From positions 25,634 through 67,008 of the forward strand of contig PKWY01000040.1 of assembly GCA_003132205.1 (NCBI GenBank): a stretch of 41,375 nt of DNA, given 5' to 3'. Origin of the DNA: Acidimicrobiaceae bacterium (GTDB lineage Bacteria; Actinomycetota; Acidimicrobiia; Acidimicrobiales; RAAP-2). Shown here one piece after another: positions 10,981 to 19,476 of the stretch (positions are counted from its first letter, which is position 1; every line of letters starts with the position of its first letter). The position numbers were made by a program, and so were the translations under genes. The notes under the pieces were generated by a model. The model was not told the origin of the DNA. It saw only the letters and a program-made list of their open reading frames with translations, and did not search any database.

Positions 10981-11687
10981 TATTCGACCAGCCCCAAGTA
11001 GTAGCGGCGCAGGTCCTCGTCGGCGGCAACAGTCTGCGCGTCACCGCTCGCGACAACGGCGCCCAGGTGAAGCACCACGGCGTTGTGCGCGATTCGAAGC
11101 GCCCCCTTCGCGTTTTGCTCGACGAGAATCACCGTGAGGTTCTTTGATTCACAGAGCCGAAGTATCAGCTTCATCAGGTCCGAAGTGACCTGTGGCGCCA
11201 AGCCGAGCGACGGCTCGTCCAAGAGGAGTACCCGCGGCTGGGCTATCAGTGCGCGAGCCATGGCGAGCATCTGGCGTTCTCCGCCCGAGAGCGTCGCGCA
11301 GTACTTCTTTCGCCGGTCGCCCAATGCCGGGAACTGCGCGTACTGGGCTTCGAGGCCCTCGGCGATGTCAACTTTGCTCGCGAGGGCGCCCAAACGCAGG
11401 TTGTCCTCGACCGTCAGCTCCTCAATCACGCCTCGGCCCTCTGGCACGTGTGCCAGGCCGAGTCGACAGATCTCCTCGGTGGGCATGCGCAGCAGCGAAG
11501 TGTCACCCAGGTGGATGTCGCCGCCCACGGGATTCACGAGCCCCGAGATGGTTCGAAGCAGCGTGGTCTTGCCGGCGCCGTTCGCGCCGAGCACCGCGGT
11601 GACGAGGCCGGGCGACGCCTCGAGGCTTACGTTGCGAAGCGCCTTCACCGCCCCGTAACTGACCGAGAGATCATTAACGCGGATCAT
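10980..11687 (-). CDS. livF: Branched-chain amino acid-type ABC transporter ATP-binding protein
   Basis: A 235-residue ATPase. Walker A is GANGAGKTTLLR near residue 34, the signature is LSGGERQMLAMARAL, and Walker B is VLLLDEPSLGLAP. GLAHVPEGRGVIEELTVEDN is characteristic of LivF. It lies in the cytoplasm and drives transport together with LivG. The ATG overlaps the livG stop as TGATG. All catalytic motifs appear intact. Confidence 0.93.
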   Translation of the reverse strand: MIRVNDLSVSYGAVKALRNVSLEASPGLVTAVLGANGAGKTTLLRTISGLVNPVGGDIHLGDTSLLRMPTEEICRLGLAHVPEGRGVIEELTVEDNLRLGALASKVDIAEGLEAQYAQFPALGDRRKKYCATLSGGERQMLAMARALIAQPRVLLLDEPSLGLAPQVTSDLMKLILRLCESKNLTVILVEQNAKGALRIAHNAVVLHLGAVVASGDAQTVAADEDLRRYYLGLVE

Positions 11688-12463
11688 CAGTCAATCCCCA
11701 GATACGCCGCGAGCACGTCAGGGTTGGTGCTGATGTCACTCGGGGTGCCGATCGCGATCACTTGGCCGAAGTTGAGCACGACCAGGTTGTCGACGAGCTG
11801 CATCACGAAGTCCATGTTGTGTTCGACCAGGAGGACACTCATTGTCTGGCGAAGTTCGCCGATCAGGCCTACGAATTCCGCGAGCTCCTTCTCATCCAAG
11901 CCGGATGCGGGCTCATCCAGCATGAGAAGCTGGGGTTTCGCCATGAGCGCCCTGGCTATCGAAACCTTCTTCGCGATGCCGTAGGGGACGCCACCAGGGA
12001 GGGCTGCGGCGAATTTCGTTATGCCCAGGCGTTCCAGGTGGAACATGGCTTCGTCGCGCAGGGAGCGCTCTACCTTGAGGCCGGACGGCATGCCAAGGAT
12101 CGAGGCACCAATATGGCCGCCGGGGCGGCTTTGTGCCCCCGCCATCACGTTTTCGAGAATGGTGAGTTGACGGAAGAGCCCAACGCCCTGCAAGGTGCGA
12201 GCTACGCCGGCTTTCGCCAGTTGGGAGGGCTTGAGCGCACCGCGGCCAATGCTTGGGAAGCTCACGGTCCCCGACGTCGGCTTCTGGAATCCGCACACGA
12301 CGTTGAACGCCGTCGTCTTGCCGGCGCCATTCGGGCCAATGAGGCCCACTATTTCATTTTCGTGCACACGAAAAGAAACGTCGTTGAGCGCCAGCAGTCC
12401 ACCGAAGCGAACGGTGACATCGGCGAGTTCAAGTGTGATCCTGCGAGTGTTCGTGTCCGTCAT
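11687..12463 (-). CDS. livG: Branched-chain amino acid-type ABC transporter ATP-binding protein
   Basis: A 258-residue ATPase and the first gene of the liv operon. Walker A is GPNGAGKTTAFN, Walker B LLMLDEPASGLDEKE, and the switch histidine is in LLVEHNMDFVM. The signature region reads GGVPYGIAKKVSIARALM, in place of a standard LSGGQ; LivG proteins normally have a degenerate PYG-type signature, so this is family-consistent. There is no obvious ribosome binding site before the ATG at 12463. A TAGTTT hexamer nine bases upstream (12473-12478) could give a nearly leaderless transcript. The operon reads livG-livF-livH-livM-livK. Confidence 0.9.
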   Translation of the reverse strand: MTDTNTRRITLELADVTVRFGGLLALNDVSFRVHENEIVGLIGPNGAGKTTAFNVVCGFQKPTSGTVSFPSIGRGALKPSQLAKAGVARTLQGVGLFRQLTILENVMAGAQSRPGGHIGASILGMPSGLKVERSLRDEAMFHLERLGITKFAAALPGGVPYGIAKKVSIARALMAKPQLLMLDEPASGLDEKELAEFVGLIGELRQTMSVLLVEHNMDFVMQLVDNLVVLNFGQVIAIGTPSDISTNPDVLAAYLGID

Positions 12464-12769
12464 ACAGGTTTCAAACTAGCCCTTGGCGAGGGTGCGAGAG
12501 GTTCGGCGACCTCGAAGGTCCTCATGATTCCTGACGTCGGGAAGCCGGCTGACCGGTCTCGCCGGTCACGAGGTGGGTGGTTCATCTCGTGAAGAGGGTT
12601 GGAAGAAAGTGGGACTTATTGCCCTAGTCGAGCGTGATCTCGAGCGACCTACTCTTCCAAGGCAAGGCGGTCTGACTTTCGCCGAGCCGTCGTAAGGAGT
12701 TTGCATGCACCGCTCGGAGGGATGCGAACGCATCTTTGACGTCCCTTGTCGCCAAAGGAGCGTCCCCTC
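12464..12769. other. Divergent intergenic region between the liv operon and the MFS exporter
   Basis: No gene is visible. The region must contain the liv promoter (leftward) and the exporter promoter (rightward). Two inverted repeats stand out: TGACCGG-tctcg-CCGGTCA at 12550-12568 and TCACGAG/CTCGTGA at 12566-12592. They share bases, so they are mutually exclusive hairpins or overlapping protein sites. The ribosome binding site AAAGGAG for the exporter is at 12754-12760. Confidence 0.4.
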
Positions 12770-14359
12770 ATGAGCTCTGCCCGTGGCGCCCGCCGCGTCT
12801 CATCGATCGACAAGCAAGAGTTGGGCGGCACCGAAAAGGGCGTCGCTCGTGCGCCGCGCGGAGCCATTCTCGCGGTGCTCTCACTCACGGTCCTCATCAT
12901 CAACCTTGACGGCACAATCCTGAACGTCGCGCTTCCCTCGATTGTCGCCAGTCTTCACGCGACCTCCAGTCAACTTCAATGGATAGTCGACTCCTACATC
13001 ATCGTTCTTGCCGGTCTACTCCTCATCGCGGGCTCCCTCGGCGACCACGTGGGACGCAAGTGGGTGTTCATTGGAGGCCTCGTCGCCTTCGCCGTTGGTT
13101 CGGGGGCGTCGGCCTTCGCGACGACCCCCGACAAGCTCATCATGGCCCGCTCTTTCATGGGGATAGGCGCCGCCGCCATCATGCCGTCGACCTTGTCGAT
13201 CCTCACGAACGTCTTTGTCGAGCCGAGGGACCGTGCTCGCGCGATCGGGCTCTGGTCCGGCACCAACGGCCTCGGATTAGCCATCGGTCCGGTGGTCGGA
13301 GGGTGGCTGCTCACCCATTTCTGGTGGGGCTCGGTGTTCCTCATCAATGTGCCGATCGCGGCCGTCGCCTGCGTCGCGGCGGTGCTGATTGTGCCGGACT
13401 CGAAGAATCCCGCGGCCAAACGTCCCGACCCGTTTGGCGCGTTGCTCTCGCTCCTCGGGCCCGCTCTCTTGTTGTGGGGGATCATCGAGGGCCCGACCCG
13501 GGGATGGGGCTCGCACCTCATTCTCGAGGCGATTGCGGGTGCGCTGCTGGTGGTGGCGCTTCTCATTGCGTGGGAGCGACACACCAGTCATCCGCTTCTG
13601 GAAGTTTCGTTCTTCAATTCGAGGCGGTTCTCGGTGGCGATCGGCGGGCTCGGTCTCACGATCTTCGCCCTCTCGGGCGGGCTGTTCCTGCTCACGCAGT
13701 ACCTGCAGTTCTGCCTCGGATACAGCGCGTTTCAGACCGGTGTTCGCATCGCGCCCATCGCCTTCGTGTTATTGGTGGTCGCCGCGTCGTCGCCGGTGGC
13801 GGTGCGTTATCTCGGAACCAAGGTGGTCGTGTTCATTGGTATGGTGCTCATCACCATCGGACTCGCGCTCCTCGCCACGACGACCATTCATTCGACGTAC
13901 GCGAACGCCCTTCCCTCTTTTCTCTTGATGGGCATCGGCAGTGGACTCTGCGTCGCGCCCTGCACCGAGTCGGTCATGGGCTCGGTGCCGATTGATCTGT
14001 CCGGAGTGGGGTCGGCCACGAACAGCACGGCGTTGCAGATTGGAAGCGCACTCGGCGTGGCGGTACTCGGGAGTCTCTTGAACACCCGCTATCAGGCGGA
14101 TATGTCGTCGCTGCTCAGTCACTATTCGGTCCCCGCGTCAGTCGCGAAGGCAACCAAGGGCTCCCTCGGCGGCGCCCTCGAGGTCGCGCATCGCCTCGGA
14201 GGGGCATTGGGTGCTCACCTCAGCCAGACGGCACGTCGGTCGTTCATCAGTGGGATGGTCTTCGCAGTCTCGGTGGGTGCGGTGATCGCCGGCATCGCGG
14301 CGGTCGTGGTGCTGAGCCTGCTGCCCTCGCGGGCTCCGAAACGCGAAAAGCTCGACTAG
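12770..14359 (+). CDS. MFS drug exporter, DHA2 (EmrB/QacA, 14-helix) family
   Basis: A 529-residue major facilitator with about 14 helices. Motif D1 is LDGTILNVALPS at 46-57. Motif A is GSLGDHVGRKWVF at 88-100. The antiporter motif C region reads GLAIGPVVGGWLL. LQWIVDSYIIVLAG is the typical DHA2 helix 2. The family pumps toxic compounds out using the proton gradient. The ATG at 12770 is preferred because AAAGGAG lies nine bases before it; a TTG at 12746 is less likely. The soluble N-terminus of about 30 residues is charged. The substrate is unknown and no local regulator gene is present. Confidence 0.88.
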   Translation: MSSARGARRVSSIDKQELGGTEKGVARAPRGAILAVLSLTVLIINLDGTILNVALPSIVASLHATSSQLQWIVDSYIIVLAGLLLIAGSLGDHVGRKWVFIGGLVAFAVGSGASAFATTPDKLIMARSFMGIGAAAIMPSTLSILTNVFVEPRDRARAIGLWSGTNGLGLAIGPVVGGWLLTHFWWGSVFLINVPIAAVACVAAVLIVPDSKNPAAKRPDPFGALLSLLGPALLLWGIIEGPTRGWGSHLILEAIAGALLVVALLIAWERHTSHPLLEVSFFNSRRFSVAIGGLGLTIFALSGGLFLLTQYLQFCLGYSAFQTGVRIAPIAFVLLVVAASSPVAVRYLGTKVVVFIGMVLITIGLALLATTTIHSTYANALPSFLLMGIGSGLCVAPCTESVMGSVPIDLSGVGSATNSTALQIGSALGVAVLGSLLNTRYQADMSSLLSHYSVPASVAKATKGSLGGALEVAHRLGGALGAHLSQTARRSFISGMVFAVSVGAVIAGIAAVVVLSLLPSRAPKREKLD

Positions 14360-14669
14360 CGCCGTCGAGCAGAAGGATGCCCTCTTCGCCTTCCTCGGCG
14401 TCGCCAAGCTTCTGAAACGAGCCATTTCAGGTTGAAGAGAGCAGCCCGTGATGAAGTGGTCCCTGTGGATAGATGGCCATGAATTCATGACTTTTCAACA
14501 ACTTCTTGATGGTCAAAGACCACATTTCAAAGAGTCGTCACCGAACCGTAACGGTGCGCACAGAGAACTGACGGTCTTCTATGGGTACTCACATGGTTTT
14601 CGAAATGAACGTCGCCAGACTTGTAACTGATCAAGGTCAATTCAGATCAAAGAGTCCAAAGGGGGCGTT
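14360..14669. other. Intergenic region between the exporter and the repeat protein
   Basis: No gene is recognised. A CTGAAA/TTTCAG hairpin at about 14412-14430 follows the exporter, without a T run. GATCAA occurs twice close to the next gene (around 14630 and 14646). The AAAGGGGG ribosome binding site of the repeat protein is at 14658-14665. I could not identify a convincing -35/-10 pair. Confidence 0.35.
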
Positions 14670-16610
14670 ATGAACAAGGATCACGTGAGGTACTTAGGCC
14701 GCAAGGTCGCCGTGGTGGCGATTGGCTTGTCATTGGTTGTCGGTGTCGCCGGAGTCGCCGGCGCGTCCTCGAACCGGCACGGCCCTGCGGTTCGCCACGA
14801 TTCGTCCCAGGGGCACCGAGGTATCGGACACCACGACATTAAGGGCGTCGTGAGTGCCGTTTCGGCGGCTTCAATCACCGTCCAGCGTTCCGCGATCACC
14901 ACGACGACGTTGGCGATCGTCCCGACGACCAGGTTCTTCGAAGGCAGTAAGCCAGTGACGGCGGCGGCCCTCGTGGTCGGCGAGCGCGTTGACATCTCTC
15001 GCACCGCGTCGGCACCCGCCACCGCAGCGAAGATCACGATCGAAGTCGCGGCCTTGGCCGGCACGGTTAGCGCGGTGAGCGGCAACGTGATCACGATCAC
15101 TGGTGGCGAGGGCTTTTCACGCACCATTGACGTAAGTGCGTCAACGACCTATAGCGAGGGCGGCACCGCGGTGACGCTCAGCGCAGTCCTGGTTGGCTCG
15201 AAGATCAAGGCGCAAGGTCTGGTGAGCTCCGACCAGACGGCCCTTAACGCGATCAGCGTGGCCATCGCCGCGCCGAAGGACGTGAAGGGCAACGTGAGCG
15301 CAGTAACGAGCTCTTCAGTGACCGTTCTCGGCTCCGACAACACCTCAACGACGTTGACAATTACCCCGACGACAACGTTCTTCGAAGGCAGCACGCCAGT
15401 GACGGCGGCGGCCCTCGTGGTCGGCGAGCGAGTTGACATCACCCGGCTCAACACTTCACTGACGACCGCGGTAAAGATCAACATTGAAGTGGCGACCTTG
15501 ACGGGCATCGTCACGTCGGTGAGCGGCAACGTGATCACCATCACCGGTGGTGAAGGCTTCACCCGCACTATTGACGTGAGCTCCGCGACGACCTACAGCG
15601 AGGGTGGCTCCGCCGCCACGCTGAGCGCGGTCGCGGTTGGACTTAAGATCAAGGCGACGGGAATCGTGAGCGCGAACGAAACGGCACTCAACGCGCTCAC
15701 CATTTCAATAACCGCGCCAAAGGTTGTGAAGGGAAACGTGACCGCAGTCACGAGCACGTCAGTCACCGTCCAGGGCCCCGGCAGCACCACGACGGTCGTG
15801 ACCATCGCTCCGACGACCACGTTCTTCGCCGGCAGTTCGCCGGTGACGCAAGCGGCCCTCGCCGTTGGCGAGCACGTTGACGTCGCGCTTCTTCTCTCGT
15901 CACCAACGACCGCGGCGAAGATCACCATCGAAGTCGCGACCTTGACCGGTATCGTGTCGTCAGTGAGCGGCAACGTGATCACCATCACCGGTGGCGAGGG
16001 TTTCACCCGCACCATTGATGTGAGCTCCGCGACGACCTACAGCGAAGGCGGCACCGCCGTCACACTCAGCTCGGTGATCGTCGACGCCAAGATCGTCGCG
16101 CATGGGATCGTCGCCTCGAACCAGACCACGCTCGACGCATTGACCGTCTCCCTCACCGCGCCAAAGGACGTGAAGGGTGTCATCAGCGCAGTAACGAGCA
16201 CGTCAGTCACCGTCCGGGGCCCCGGCACCACCACGACCGTCTTGACGATCGCTCCGACGACCACGTTCTTCGCAGGTAGCACGCCGGTGACCCAAGCGGC
16301 CCTCGTCGTCGGCGAGCACGTAGACGTCACCCGTCTCAGCACCTCGCTGACCACGGCGGCGAAGGTCACGATTCAGTTGGCGACCTTGGCCGGCACCGTC
16401 ACCTCGGTGAGCGCCAACACGATCGTCATCAGCAGTGGTCACGGATTCGCCCGCACGATCGTCGTCAACTCGGCCACGACCTACAGCAAGGGTGGCTCCG
16501 CCTCCATGCTCAGTGCCGTGACCGTAGGATCGAAGATCAGCGCGCAGGGACTTATCGCTTCAGACCAGACCACCCTCGACGCTCTGAACGTAACGATTGC
16601 AGCCCACTAG
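14670..16610 (+). CDS. Secreted protein of four tandem 148-residue units (DUF5666-like)
   Basis: A 646-residue protein. It has a basic start, a hydrophobic signal segment at about residues 13-32, a short His/Ser-rich linker, then four tandem units at 58-205, 206-353, 354-501 and 502-646. Each unit holds two related halves of about 74 residues. The first half runs from KGxVSAVTSxSVTV to TTTFFEGSTPV and VVGERVD. The second runs from GTVSAVSGNVITITGG to TTYSEGGTAVTLSAV. The alternating beta pattern and the G-x-V-x-x-V...I.V starts resemble DUF5666, so eight small beta modules are likely. It is probably a surface or extracellular protein; the function is unknown. The ATG follows AAAGGGGGCGTT. A strong terminator follows, so it is transcribed alone. 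Confidence 0.85.
   Translation: MNKDHVRYLGRKVAVVAIGLSLVVGVAGVAGASSNRHGPAVRHDSSQGHRGIGHHDIKGVVSAVSAASITVQRSAITTTTLAIVPTTRFFEGSKPVTAAALVVGERVDISRTASAPATAAKITIEVAALAGTVSAVSGNVITITGGEGFSRTIDVSASTTYSEGGTAVTLSAVLVGSKIKAQGLVSSDQTALNAISVAIAAPKDVKGNVSAVTSSSVTVLGSDNTSTTLTITPTTTFFEGSTPVTAAALVVGERVDITRLNTSLTTAVKINIEVATLTGIVTSVSGNVITITGGEGFTRTIDVSSATTYSEGGSAATLSAVAVGLKIKATGIVSANETALNALTISITAPKVVKGNVTAVTSTSVTVQGPGSTTTVVTIAPTTTFFAGSSPVTQAALAVGEHVDVALLLSSPTTAAKITIEVATLTGIVSSVSGNVITITGGEGFTRTIDVSSATTYSEGGTAVTLSSVIVDAKIVAHGIVASNQTTLDALTVSLTAPKDVKGVISAVTSTSVTVRGPGTTTTVLTIAPTTTFFAGSTPVTQAALVVGEHVDVTRLSTSLTTAAKVTIQLATLAGTVTSVSANTIVISSGHGFARTIVVNSATTYSKGGSASMLSAVTVGSKISAQGLIASDQTTLDALNVTIAAH
14841..16607 (+). repeat. 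Four tandem 444-bp coding repeats
   Basis: The unit starts, each at an AAG-GG codon pair, fall at 14841, 15285, 15729 and 16173, exactly 444 bases apart. The last unit is 435 bases long and ends at the stop. Identity is high at the DNA level in the central block (GTGAGCGGCAACGTGATCAC recurs in three units, with a close variant in the fourth) and lower at the linkers. This points to internal duplication followed by recombination between units. Confidence 0.9.
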
Positions 16611-16640
16611 GGAATAGAAACAGAGATTTTCGCTAATTGT

Positions 16641-16678
16641 GCAGCCACCGTGACGGGTCCACGCGGTGGCTGCCTTTT
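16641..16678 (+). terminator. Rho-independent terminator of the repeat-protein gene
   Basis: A perfect 10-bp stem, GCAGCCACCG (16641-16650) with CGGTGGCTGC (16664-16673), has a 13-base loop and is followed by CTTTT. It sits 30 bases after the stop codon at 16610. Confidence 0.85.
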
Positions 16679-16823
16679 GGCGTTACGACGGCAGATCACC
16701 CTTCGTTTGTTAGCGGCCTTTGAAGTCACCGCGGACAGGTTGACGCGGCGTGGAGTTCTATCCTTGGCGCGTGGACGCAATTCGACTTACTCCGAGTGAT
16801 ACGTCAGTTGACACGGGGTCCGA

Positions 16824-18152
16824 GTGATTCCGATACTGACCACGGCTCAGATGCGGGCCGCCGACGCTGAGGCGGTGGCTGAGCGGGGTGTTCAATCGCT
16901 CGTGAACGCCGCCGGCGCGGCGGTGGGCTTCGAGGCGAAGCGGATGCTCGGATCCTGCTACGGATCTCGGGTCGGCGTCCTTTGCGGACCCGGGCTCAAC
17001 GGCTCGGACGGCCGGGTGGCGGCATCGTGGTTGAAGGCGCGTGGAGCGCGCGTGGACATTATCGAGGTCGCCCACCAACCGATGATGCTCCATGGTTACG
17101 ACCTGGTGATCGACGCCGCCTTCGGCCTCGGCTGCTCGCGGCCGTACGATGCGCCCGAGATCTCGCCGGGGGCCAAGGTCTTGGCGGTGGATCTCGCCTC
17201 GGGTGTGGAGTCCGACACCGGGGAGATCCTGGGCTCGCCGATCTCGGCAGACGTCACGCTCGCGATCGGCGCCCTCAAATACGCCCACGTCACCGGCGAT
17301 GCAGCCGGTCTCGTCGGAGAGTTGCGCTTCACCGGACTGGGAATCGTCTCTGAGTTCACTGACGGCCTCGTTGAGGACAGTGATTTGGAGCTGCTCGTGC
17401 GAGGGGGCCGTGACGATCACAAGTGGAGCCACGCGGTGGCGGCCCTTTGCGGATCGACGCTCATGCCGGGCGCGGCGGAACTGGTGGTTCGAGGAGCCCT
17501 CGCGGGCGGCGCATCAATGGTGCGCCTTTCGAGTCGTGGAGAGGTCGCCGGCCTTGTCCGCATCCCTCCCGAGGCGGTGCACTCCGATGACACGAAGATC
17601 GACCCTCGCTGCAAGGCGGTGGTCGCGGGACCGGGCCTCGGGACCCAGGTTTCGTCATGGCTCGGCGAGCGATTGAGCGGCGTCGCCGTGCCGGTCGTGT
17701 TGGATGCCGACGGACTGGACAGGGATCTCCTGCCCCGTCCTTCGCGGTCCGGGAGTCACTGGATCATGACGCCGCACGAGGGCGAATTCGTCCGCCTCAC
17801 CGGTGAGGCGGTATTGGCGAACCGGGTGGAGGCGGTTCGTGGTCTGGCGCGCGAGACGGGCTGCGTGGTTCTCTTGAAGGGACCGACGACGATCATCGCT
17901 GATCCCATCGGGCAACTTCGCATCGTTCGCTCGGGAACGCCGGCCCTCGCCACCGCTGGTTCGGGCGACGTGTTGTCGGGAATGATCGCCGGGGCGATCG
18001 CGAGGGGCCACGACACCTTGAGCGCGGGCGCCCTCAGCGCCCACCTTCACGGCCTCGCGGGCGCGCGACTTCACGTGTACGCGGGCGCTTCGGATATTCC
18101 TGGCGCGGTGACGGAGATTCTCGAGGAGATGAGAACGGCCTCGAGTCGCTGA
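16824..18152 (+). CDS. nnr: Bifunctional NAD(P)H-hydrate epimerase / ADP-dependent dehydratase
   Basis: A 442-residue fusion that repairs hydrated NADH and NADPH. The N-terminal YjeF epimerase domain covers about residues 1-200, with DAAFGLGCSRPYD and DLASGVESDTGEI. Its substrate loop reads GPGLNGSDG (55-63) where the family usually has GPGNNGGDG. The C-terminal kinase-like dehydratase domain covers about 205-435, with VVAGPGLGT, VLDADGLD, MTPHEGEF, LLKGPTTIIA and ATAGSGDVLSGMIAG, whose Asp is the catalytic residue. The start is a GTG with no good ribosome binding site. Order and length match bacterial Nnr. The loop changes may weaken epimerase activity, but the dehydratase looks intact. Confidence 0.9.
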   Translation: MIPILTTAQMRAADAEAVAERGVQSLVNAAGAAVGFEAKRMLGSCYGSRVGVLCGPGLNGSDGRVAASWLKARGARVDIIEVAHQPMMLHGYDLVIDAAFGLGCSRPYDAPEISPGAKVLAVDLASGVESDTGEILGSPISADVTLAIGALKYAHVTGDAAGLVGELRFTGLGIVSEFTDGLVEDSDLELLVRGGRDDHKWSHAVAALCGSTLMPGAAELVVRGALAGGASMVRLSSRGEVAGLVRIPPEAVHSDDTKIDPRCKAVVAGPGLGTQVSSWLGERLSGVAVPVVLDADGLDRDLLPRPSRSGSHWIMTPHEGEFVRLTGEAVLANRVEAVRGLARETGCVVLLKGPTTIIADPIGQLRIVRSGTPALATAGSGDVLSGMIAGAIARGHDTLSAGALSAHLHGLAGARLHVYAGASDIPGAVTEILEEMRTASSR

Positions 18153-18276
18153 GGTCCTGCGCCCGATCGTTCCGGGTGAGCCCGCGCTGGCGAAGTTCAT
18201 TCGAGGTGGGTCGGCTCCCAGAAGAGACAACAAGTGACCCGTCATTGACGCAGGGCTCGTTGAAGTCTTGAAAGTT

Positions 18277-18318
18277 AAGTAGTTACTTCTGGAAATCTAC
18301 CTTGTGACCAGATACATT
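18277..18318 (+). promoter_or_regulatory. Palindrome and weak promoter ahead of the membrane-protein pair
   Basis: AAGTA-GT-TACTT (18277-18288) is a perfect 5-bp inverted repeat in an AT-rich patch. Just after it, TGGAAA (18290-18295) and TACATT (18313-18318) are 17 bases apart and could be a modest -35/-10 pair. Transcription would begin about 30 bases before the ATG at 18357. A regulator binding the palindrome would abut the -35. Both calls are pattern-based. Confidence 0.3.
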
Positions 18319-18356
18319 ACCGGAGTTGGCTTGCGGTGAGATAGGAGGGATTGTGC

Positions 18357-18968
18357 ATGACCGAGACTGTCGACGGTTTCGTCAATTCACCACACCAGGG
18401 TCCACCGGTGGATCGGCCGAAGATCCAGGTAGTGCCCTTGCGGGGGCTCCCTGTATCGGGCGCCGCGGTGATCATCGTCATTGCGGCAATCTGGGGCAAC
18501 TGGGAGTGGGCCCTGGTGTTCTGCCATGTGGTGGGTGGGGGACTCTGGACCGGAATCGACCTCTTCGTTGGCTTGGTGATTGGTCCGATTCTCGGTCGCC
18601 TATCGATTCCAGCGAGGGCGGAGTTCTCGGCTCGGTTCATGCCCAAGATGGTCATCGTCATGCCGACGGTCGTCATGATGACACTCGCTTCGGGATTTCA
18701 GATTGCGCGGAAGATGGGGAATCTCTACGCCAAGAGTCCCAACCACGCGTGGCTCATCGTCTCGTTTTGCGTAGTCGGCGTCATGGCGGTGATCGCGCTG
18801 GGCATCCTCGAGCCGGCGAACATCGCCGTCCTCTTCGAGATGAACAAGCCAATCCCCAACGGTGAGCTCATTGGACGACTCATGAAACGATTTATCTACA
18901 CTTCGGGCATCACGGGGATCATGCAGATCGCGACGTTGGTCATCATGACCAGGGTGGCCACGCAATGA
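18357..18968 (+). CDS. Four-helix membrane protein, CopD/DUF2269-like
   Basis: A 203-residue protein with a polar N-terminus of about 30 residues and roughly five hydrophobic segments. The segment WALVFCHVVGGGLWTGIDLF places a histidine near a membrane boundary, and ARFMPKMVIVMPTVVMMTLASG begins the next helix. This resembles CopD or DUF2269-type proteins, in which a membrane histidine opens a four-helix unit and may bind haem or metal. That is a weak similarity. The ATG at 18357 has AGGAGG eight bases upstream; an in-frame TTG at 18351 is too close to the site. The next gene overlaps by ATGA, so the two products probably act together. Confidence 0.6.
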   Translation: MTETVDGFVNSPHQGPPVDRPKIQVVPLRGLPVSGAAVIIVIAAIWGNWEWALVFCHVVGGGLWTGIDLFVGLVIGPILGRLSIPARAEFSARFMPKMVIVMPTVVMMTLASGFQIARKMGNLYAKSPNHAWLIVSFCVVGVMAVIALGILEPANIAVLFEMNKPIPNGELIGRLMKRFIYTSGITGIMQIATLVIMTRVATQ

Positions 18969-19387
18969 GTACGCACCAAGTGGCCTCGACATCCCCAAGC
19001 GAGGACCGTCCATTCCCACCCATAGGCTGGCTGAGCACGGGCGCTTTGGCCCTGGTCATCATCGGGGGCATCCTGATGGCGTCGTACGCACCACGCAAGG
19101 CGCCCTTGAGCGTGGCGGCCGCGCTGCTGGTGGGCGGAGCCATTCTCCTCGGGTCAGCGGCGGTCCTCCTCGTTCGATTGAAGGACTTCTCGCGCAAAAC
19201 CTTCCTCTTGGTCTTCAAGTGGGCAATCTTCGCGGACCTCGTCACGGCGGCGATGATTGAGTTCGCCTTTGTTCGCGACCACACGAGAGGAGCTTCACTC
19301 GTGATCGTGACGTTCATGCTGCTCGTCTTCACTCTCAGTGTGCCGACAACCATTGCCTTCACGGTGGCCCGCTACGCGGACGATTGA
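18965..19387 (+). CDS. Four-helix membrane protein, partner of the preceding gene
   Basis: A 140-residue protein with a polar start (MSTHQVASTSPSEDRPFPP) and four hydrophobic helices at about 22-40, 48-68, 80-98 and 108-130. I recognise no family. Its start overlaps the stop of the upstream membrane protein as ATGA, which is good evidence that it is real and co-translated. A two-subunit membrane complex is a fair inference. No motif tells the substrate or cofactor; EFAFVRDH near residue 99 holds the only histidine close to a helix. Confidence 0.6.
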   Translation: MSTHQVASTSPSEDRPFPPIGWLSTGALALVIIGGILMASYAPRKAPLSVAAALLVGGAILLGSAAVLLVRLKDFSRKTFLLVFKWAIFADLVTAAMIEFAFVRDHTRGASLVIVTFMLLVFTLSVPTTIAFTVARYADD

Positions 19388-19476
19388 GTCTTTGGGCTGA
19401 GGGGTCAGTTTCGCCGGTGTCGAGCTTGAACGAACGGCGCAGTTGAAACTGCAACGAGCGCTCGAGGTGCACAACG

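Noticed and set aside
10085..11056. Upstream extension of livM giving a 672-residue protein
   Set aside because: The extra part is out of phase over livH and lacks membrane character; the TGATG start at 10084 is the family start.
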